From Jaapia argillacea MUCL 33604 (Eukaryota > Basidiomycota > Agaricomycetes > Jaapiales > Jaapiaceae), in assembly GCA_000697665.1 (NCBI GenBank), contig KL197725.1:570132-634131 (forward strand): 64,000 nt of DNA, in the 5' to 3' direction. This document shows, one piece after another, positions 58,473 to 64,000 of the stretch; the first letter of the stretch is position 1; each line of letters begins with the position of its first letter. Made by a program: the position numbers and the translations under genes. The notes beneath the pieces are model-generated. The model was not told the origin of the DNA, did not search any database, and saw only the letters and a list, made by a program, of their open reading frames with translations.

Positions 58473-59950
58473 TCAACTTCGACTGCGCCGAGCCCGCTTC
58501 TTCCTCGGTTCCTGGCCGTTGGTACGAAGGGCAATGCGGGCAGACTTCTTCGGACACCCCCGCAAGGCCGTCTTTCTTCCAGCACATATGGCAGCTCCCT
58601 CGTCGTTGGTACGAGGGGTAATGCGGGCAGACTTCTTCGGGCAGCCCCGCAAGGCCGTCTTTCTTCCAGCACGTATGGCAGCTCCCTCTGCACAATTCAC
58701 CCCGTGTCTCGTCGCCTCGTCATGACGTCCTATCCACTGCTCACATCGACACTGCCATATCTCCGCGTGCAAGTGAACGGTAGCAATGTGCTTCCGCATT
58801 CCTTGCGTCTTTACGCTGCACCCCTCCCATTGACAGACGACCTGAAGCTTGGAAGAAGTTTCGAGATTGTGGACTGCTTTGAGATGGTTCCCTATCTCCT
58901 CCCTCAGATTTGCGTCTGACTTTATGAAGACGTGGGAGCATTCTCCTCCCCATTCACAAGGGAAGGAAAGCGTATCAAATAACTCGGCGTAGTTGGCCGA
59001 TCCTCGTTTCCGTTTCTTGTTGGAGGTCGACTGTGCCGAGTGAAGCGTGCCGTCATCATCCACATCTCCCTCTGATGACGGAGAGGGGGAGGCGGAGTGA
59101 GAAGCACGTCCTTGGATTTCGGAGAGAGGTGGAGAGGGATAAGAAGGGACACAGCCTTCAGAGGCCGCAGACCTGCCCCTTCGCTTGGGGGCTGTGGAGA
59201 CGCTCGCGTCTCCGTGGGCGAGGATGAGGGACGGTGACCCATCCCGGTGTGCGGTCGTAGGAGTACTTTGGTCGACCCGATGCGAGCGTTCGGAACGGGG
59301 TCGAGGAGGTGTGGGCGGTGAAGGCGACTGGGTTGGTGTAGGGTACGGAGGGAGAAGAGGGAGGGCCGTAAATAGGAGTGTATTGTGATAACGATGGAGC
59401 AACGAGTGCGGCATGGGCATCCCGAGGACATCGTCTATCACGCTGCGTGAACAAGATTCGATCAGACCCGACTCAAGAGAGTAGATGGAAAGTCAACTCA
59501 CAACTTTGCTTTGGGTCGGAAGGATGCTTGGGAAAGTTCTAGGAAAGCAGGCTTAAAGTCGGCGGAGGGTTTCGCGGCAGGATACCCCACGGGTCCAGTG
59601 TAGGGGGTTGGTGTTTCGTTGCTCTGAGAAGAGCGGAGGGGTGCAGAAAAGGTGAAAGCGTAAGGAGCGTGTGCGGCCGATGAGGGCACGGTCATAGATT
59701 CATAAAGAGCGGAGTTGTGAGGCTTCAAGGCACCTGAGGGACTGAGACAATGCGAAGCATGTCAGAAATGAACGACGGCGCAGGCAAATCGCGAATACCT
59801 TGGAATCGGACGCAGAAGCTGAGAGAAATCATTCATTGAGAGGTTGTCGTGATCGCCTGCGAGCACTTCCTGTCGTGTTGTCGTATCGAATGAGCGTAAG
59901 GATATTTGCGTAGGGGTGGTATTAAAGTTGTAAGCGGTTGAATAGGACAT
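58473..59950 (-). CDS. C2H2 zinc-finger protein
   Basis: Three exons. Exon 1 from 59950 is MSYSTAYNFNTTPTQISLRS; it joins SPSGALKPHNSALYESMTVP, then VIDDVLGMPMPHSLLHR. A disordered Ser/Pro segment leads to a zinc-binding block: CEWGGECSHVF..HLKAVH (finger 1), CQWEGCSVKTQGMRKHIATVH (finger 2) and CRCEQWIGRHDEATRHG (a possible third). The C-terminus is a 29-residue tandem repeat (EGAAIRAGRKTALRGCPKKS and its twin) and a basic end. Probable nuclear DNA-binding regulator; target unknown. Confidence 0.75.
58521..58694. repeat. 87-bp in-frame tandem duplication
   Basis: Two copies with starts at 58521 and 58608, 87 bp apart (29 codons) and nearly identical. It duplicates a basic AGRKTALRGCPKKSAR segment in the zinc-finger protein. 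Confidence 0.8.
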
Positions 59951-61014
59951 GGTGGCAAGCACGATAGAAGATAAAAGACGAGTATAGAGAGAAGAAAGAC
60001 CAGAGATGTCAAATCCCGGTTGAGTCAAGAGGTGAGGGGAGAAGGGGGAGTGAAGATGGAAGGGTGGTTTGGAGCGCTGGATTATATAGGGAACGAGAGC
60101 GAACCAACACAAAGACGCGCTTGATCACGCTTTGCGCGTGGAAGAACGCCACGAACCACCCACGAAAGGATGTGATGTGGACAGTGGATCCACCGCGCTA
60201 CGCCGCGCTAGGTTTGGCGAACAATGACATGGTGGAGGGTCAGAGCATGAAGAAAATTTTTGATATTTAACCGTAAAGTTCGACCCAACAAGAAGCTGTG
60301 GGCTCAGAAATCTATTTTTCTTCTTTCGTTCGTAGACCAGCTGGGAGCTGCCATTGACAAGCGTTTGTCGCAATCGTGCACACTAGCGATTTCCAGCAAC
60401 ACACGCTCGACACACGCTCCTCATCGGCGGGTACGCCGGGATCGAGTCCACAATCTGTGAAGCGGATATGTGCGTGAGTCTGGGTCTCCTTTGTCTACGT
60501 TTCTCACTCACCCTTTGCTTTGCTAGCTCAGCAGTGCACAGGAGCGGACCCACGAGCAGACAATGGGTGTTCGTTGAGGGACCCACTTCAAAAACTACCT
60601 GTTATGGAAGGTCTGCGACAAGCAATTGAGTTCCGTGAGTGCAGCCTCAAAGCGTCGATGGTTTACCTGTTCTGCAAAGCGGTTTGAAAGCTCGATAAGC
60701 TAGATTCGATAATATCGACAGTCAACATAAGTTTGGCAAAGCGTCGGGAAATACCATTTTGGGACGATGAACTTCGGAAGGACTGTGGGAATTCCTACGG
60801 ACACGTTCCAGTCGCTGTTCTCCGCGATTCGACGCAAGAAGCGCCAAATGACTGATACTGAGATGCTCCTCTGCTTATTGTTATTCGACTTGTTAGGGCT
60901 GTCGTGACTTGAACAAAAGGTCGAACTCGTAACCGTGAGTTCGTTGTTCCATCTCGCCTCGGCATCGAAATTGACTGCTCTTTGTAGTTCGACTTCAATA
61001 ACCTTGCCCGTACC
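59951..61014. other. Divergent intergenic region
   Basis: Promoters of the zinc-finger gene and the gene at 61015. No convincing gene, RNA or repeat found in 1.06 kb. Confidence 0.4.
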
Positions 61015-61871
61015 ATGTCATCTTCGAGACGAGTAGGTACTCCGTCTTTCGTGGTTTCGTTATGACGAATGGTCTCACGATAACGATCGTTGTTCGCCGT
61101 CAGAATCTCAAGCGGAAGTTCGATGATTCTCCACAAGTGCCGGTCTTCATTGAGGGAAGGTTGTTGAGCACACTTGCAGAAACCTCAGAAACCTTAGATA
61201 CAGAGACAAGGTGCGCCCTCCCTCTGAACCTTCATGTCACCATTATAAAGTTATCCATCTCCAGTACGAACCTGCATGCAGACCCTCCATCCGATCACGA
61301 CTTGACCACTGAAGAAGACTTTGACAACCTTTTGGCCGAAGCTCAACAATTTATCGCCGACTCCTGTGCTGCCCCTCCATCTATGGGATTCACTTCCTAC
61401 CTATATCCCAACGATCGAGCCCCATCCCCTCAATACGACCTTGAATATTGGGATACGCTCTTCGCCTCACGACCAGATATCTACTATGATTTACCCCGTC
61501 GACGTGCACCAAACCAGACCCACCTTGATGCCCCAGATGTCTCCATGCAAATCGACCCCACTCGCGACCCAGAATTCGACAGAGTTGAAGCCGAGTTGGC
61601 ATCGATCCCTCCCCCTGATGGCACCTTGCACCCCAACGACACCATCTTCGACGACCATAATGAAATGGAAGGTCTTTCAGATAACGTGGTCGATTTCGCT
61701 GCCGATCCTCCTGCGATCACTTCTCTCCTGGCACAAGTTCACGAGAACGCACCCTACCAATCTACTTTCCCCGACTATGATTTTTCGATGGAGGCGCTTT
61801 ACCCTTCCGAAGATTTATCCATCGCTGAATTGGATATATATGGAGACCTCATTCACGACGGTGAATCTTGA
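61015..61871 (+). CDS. Acidic protein of unknown function
   Basis: Start at 61015 (MSSSRR), spliced over a 91-bp intron ending at CCGTCAG (about 61131 removed to AATCTCAAG near 61108) into NLKRKFDDSPQVPVFIEG. A second, 54-bp intron (61210-61263) has a length divisible by three, so it could also be retained. The rest is rich in Asp, Glu, Pro and aromatic residues (DHDLTTEEDFDNLLAEAQQF, NDRAPSPQYDLEYWDTLF, PDYDFSMEALYPSEDLSIAE). A basic KRK patch near the start and an acidic/aromatic tail would fit a transcription co-regulator, but nothing proves it. Confidence 0.5.
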
Positions 61872-62870
61872 CCATTATCCAGTATGAGGTAAACCCTACA
61901 GTGCTCTACTTCTGTTCGATGTGATTCTCATATCCCCCAGATACGATACCAACAATATCTCTGTCCCGCGATTTAGCGTGCTTGTAACGATAGATGGTGA
62001 AGCAAGAGAGGACTGTACATCCTGTCAAGTGCTGTGAGAATTGGTTTCCTTATAGGTCTCTCATGATTCTTGCCGTTGTTCTCGATACTCCTTCAACTAT
62101 GGTGTCAATTCCTGGCAAATGATTTTCGTTCGGTATTGGATGATTTCGTCTCGTCCGTTTTGCTTTGATGATCAATCCTTGCTCTGTTTTAGTTCTCGCA
62201 AACAGTCTTGGTGAGACGGGGATGATGTATCTCGTCCGTTGATGAACCGTAAGATGGTCCCAGATCCTTCAATTTCTCTAGAAAGCGATCGGAAGCTCGT
62301 GCGTTTCTCTTCTACCGTCGAGGCGCTTTGGCATTCACGTGTCCCGTCCCAACCATGACAATAGGCAACAGACATTTCCCCCCTGAGTGCTTTGCCATGA
62401 TCTTCAAAGCAAAAAATCTACGCCCATCGTGTGTCAGCTCGCCTCTCTTTGTTCATATCTGCCTTGTATTTCATCCCAGATTTGGTGCTCTAGTACATTA
62501 GAAGAGAACCGAATCTCCACGTCATTGTCTGGAGGACAAAATGAATATCGTCTTGCGCATGAGCTTGCTTTGCAGTACCGAATATCAATGCTGAAGTTGC
62601 TTTGAACTTCACAGGCGTTACACTGCATAGAACCGGCATCCCGGCCGAGTGAAGGCCCAAGCATCGAGAAACGGGGGAAGCCCGAGCCAGAGACCATCCA
62701 CAGGTCCGTGAACGCGCCGGGTTTGTGGGCGCTTAGGAGCGTCGCGCTTGTGGCGTATCTTGTGGATTCAAACGAGAACACGCTTTGGTTCAACCCCGCT
62801 TCCTTTCCATCCTCATTCCATCTGACCTCAACACTGCTCTTTCCTCCTTCCTCTTCATCTTGCTCCAATC
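61872..62870. other. Intergenic region before the last gene
   Basis: Contains the 3' flank of the 61015 gene and a pyrimidine-rich tract (about 62800-62868) just before the next start codon, typical of fungal promoters. Nothing else recognised. Confidence 0.4.
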
Positions 62871-64000
62871 ATGGGCTCATACGTCGTTGACCCTTCCCTC
62901 TACGACCCTGCCAAACTGGAGGAGGTATCGCAGCGGTGTGGGGTTCAAGTACCGATGATGCAGGCAATGAGAGACCTGTTCTCCGACAATGCTTCGTCAA
63001 TCCCAAGGCGCTCATCGTTTGCTAATCCCCTCGAGTAAGTTCTTGCTTGGGATGGGTACTATCGCGTGGTTGTTGCTGACCTCACTGCTCTCCAGACGAG
63101 CGACATCCGTTCAACTTGCGAGTGGCACAACTCCAACCAACTATCAACCATCAGTAGCATTGAGAGCCAATGTACCACGAACGACAAGTGTACCCGACGT
63201 GTACTGGAATCAGTATGAACACGTTGGCGTTCGAGTTTATTGCTTGTCTAACTTGTAGTGTCAGGAGTTCCCCTTCCCTACCATCGACGTCCGCGGCTCG
63301 GCCGTACTTCTCTCCGGTGCCTCAGTTTCCCCAAGAACCTCTGCCAGCGCCCAGTGAATGCACGCCATCCATGCTCCCAACCGGGCTACGAGATGCCACT
63401 GCTCGCCTTGATTCATTCTTCGCAGATTTGGATGAGCCCAAAGAGAGTCCTCAGTAAGCTTGACTTTCTTTATTCGGTATAGCTTCTAACGTTTTGTTCT
63501 AGGGGAACTAGAAACTCTCTGCCACCGTTGCAACGTCAACCGAGTCGAAACTTCAACCTCTCTTCTTCAACTGCAGGTCCATCCAACGTTCCGTATTATC
63601 CCGCACAAGATTCGCAACAGCCCCCTGTCGGAAGTCTGGATTATGGACCCTATTGGTTCGAAAAACCCCAACACACTCATAACATGTCGTGAGTTGATTT
63701 CCTGAGCCCCTTCCGACTTTTTTGTTGATCAATTTGTTGCTCGTACCAAAGATACGTTCCAGAAAACCGGATGTCAAGGATTGAGATACCTGACGATTGG
63801 AGATTTCAAGTTGGCCTCCAGCGACAAACCAGACGAGGAGAGAATAATGAGACGCTTGGGCTTCAGTAAGTTGTCAACCTAGCATATTGGGAGACTGAAC
63901 CTTACCACTTCGCCCATTCAGCACTTCCATGAATTCACCAACTATGAACGGTGGCGAGAGAGCCGTCCAGCATCAGACGTCTATGGCCTATCCAGTGCCC
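62871..64000 (+). CDS. Protein of unknown function (3' partial)
   Basis: Start at 62871 (MGSYVVDPSLYDPAKLEEVS), then QRCGVQVPMMQAMRDLFSDN; short introns follow at about 63034-63099, 63213-63259, 63455-63502 and later. Exons are Ser/Pro-rich (TSAARPYFSPVPQFPQEPLP, TARLDSFFADLDEPKESPQ, NVPYYPAQDSQQPPVGSLDY), with an Arg-rich segment RMSRIEIPDDWRFQVGLQRQ. The gene runs off the right edge. No domain recognised; the disordered composition suggests a regulatory protein. Confidence 0.5.

Overview
The window is nuclear DNA of a filamentous basidiomycete, most likely an Agaricomycete. The reasons are dense genes split by 50-60 bp GT-AG introns, tandem P450s with about ten introns each, a TPR-CHAT protein, F-box/LRR proteins, and several gene types familiar from mushroom-forming fungi. 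Genus and species cannot be read from the sequence.

Layout. 1-4839: 3' part of an Hsp110/Hsp70-like + TPR + CHAT fusion gene. 4961-10144: two tandem cytochrome P450 genes. 10797-13525: ULA1/AppBP1 (NEDD8 E1 regulatory subunit) and GINS subunit PSF1. 13791-20187: two tandem LanC-like genes and an F-box gene. 20725-29851: housekeeping genes PUF6/PUM3, an SRPK-type kinase and DNA2. 30589-31176: a small heat-shock protein with a heat-shock element and TATA box. 32122-32193: tRNA-Asp(GUC). 32790-40751: three lineage-restricted unknown genes and a solo-domain paralogue of the next family. 41843-54950: three tandem copies of an undescribed two-part protein, with a transglutaminase/papain-like Cys-His-Asp domain and a conserved C-terminal module. 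55534-57960: UTP7/WDR46. 58473-64000: a zinc-finger gene and two unknown genes, the last cut by the window edge.

The strongest theme is local segmental duplication. Three unrelated loci (P450, LanC-like, Cys-His-Asp family) were each duplicated as a block that also captured a fragment of the neighbouring gene: the CHAT 3' tail plus ULA1 promoter, the F-box 3' half, and the UTP7 5' exon. Between copies A and B of the last family sits a short TIR element flanked by TA. Its empty site is preserved in the neighbouring unit. The same place holds an N gap bordered by an exact 354-bp direct repeat, which looks like an unmerged contig overlap. Unit B also carries a private insertion of about 1.9 kb holding a decayed multi-pass membrane-protein gene.

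The best candidates for new biology are the three-copy Cys-His-Asp family with its solo C-terminal-domain relative, and the Hsp70-TPR-CHAT fusion, which may be an immune or cell-death type receptor. Both functions are inferences from motifs.
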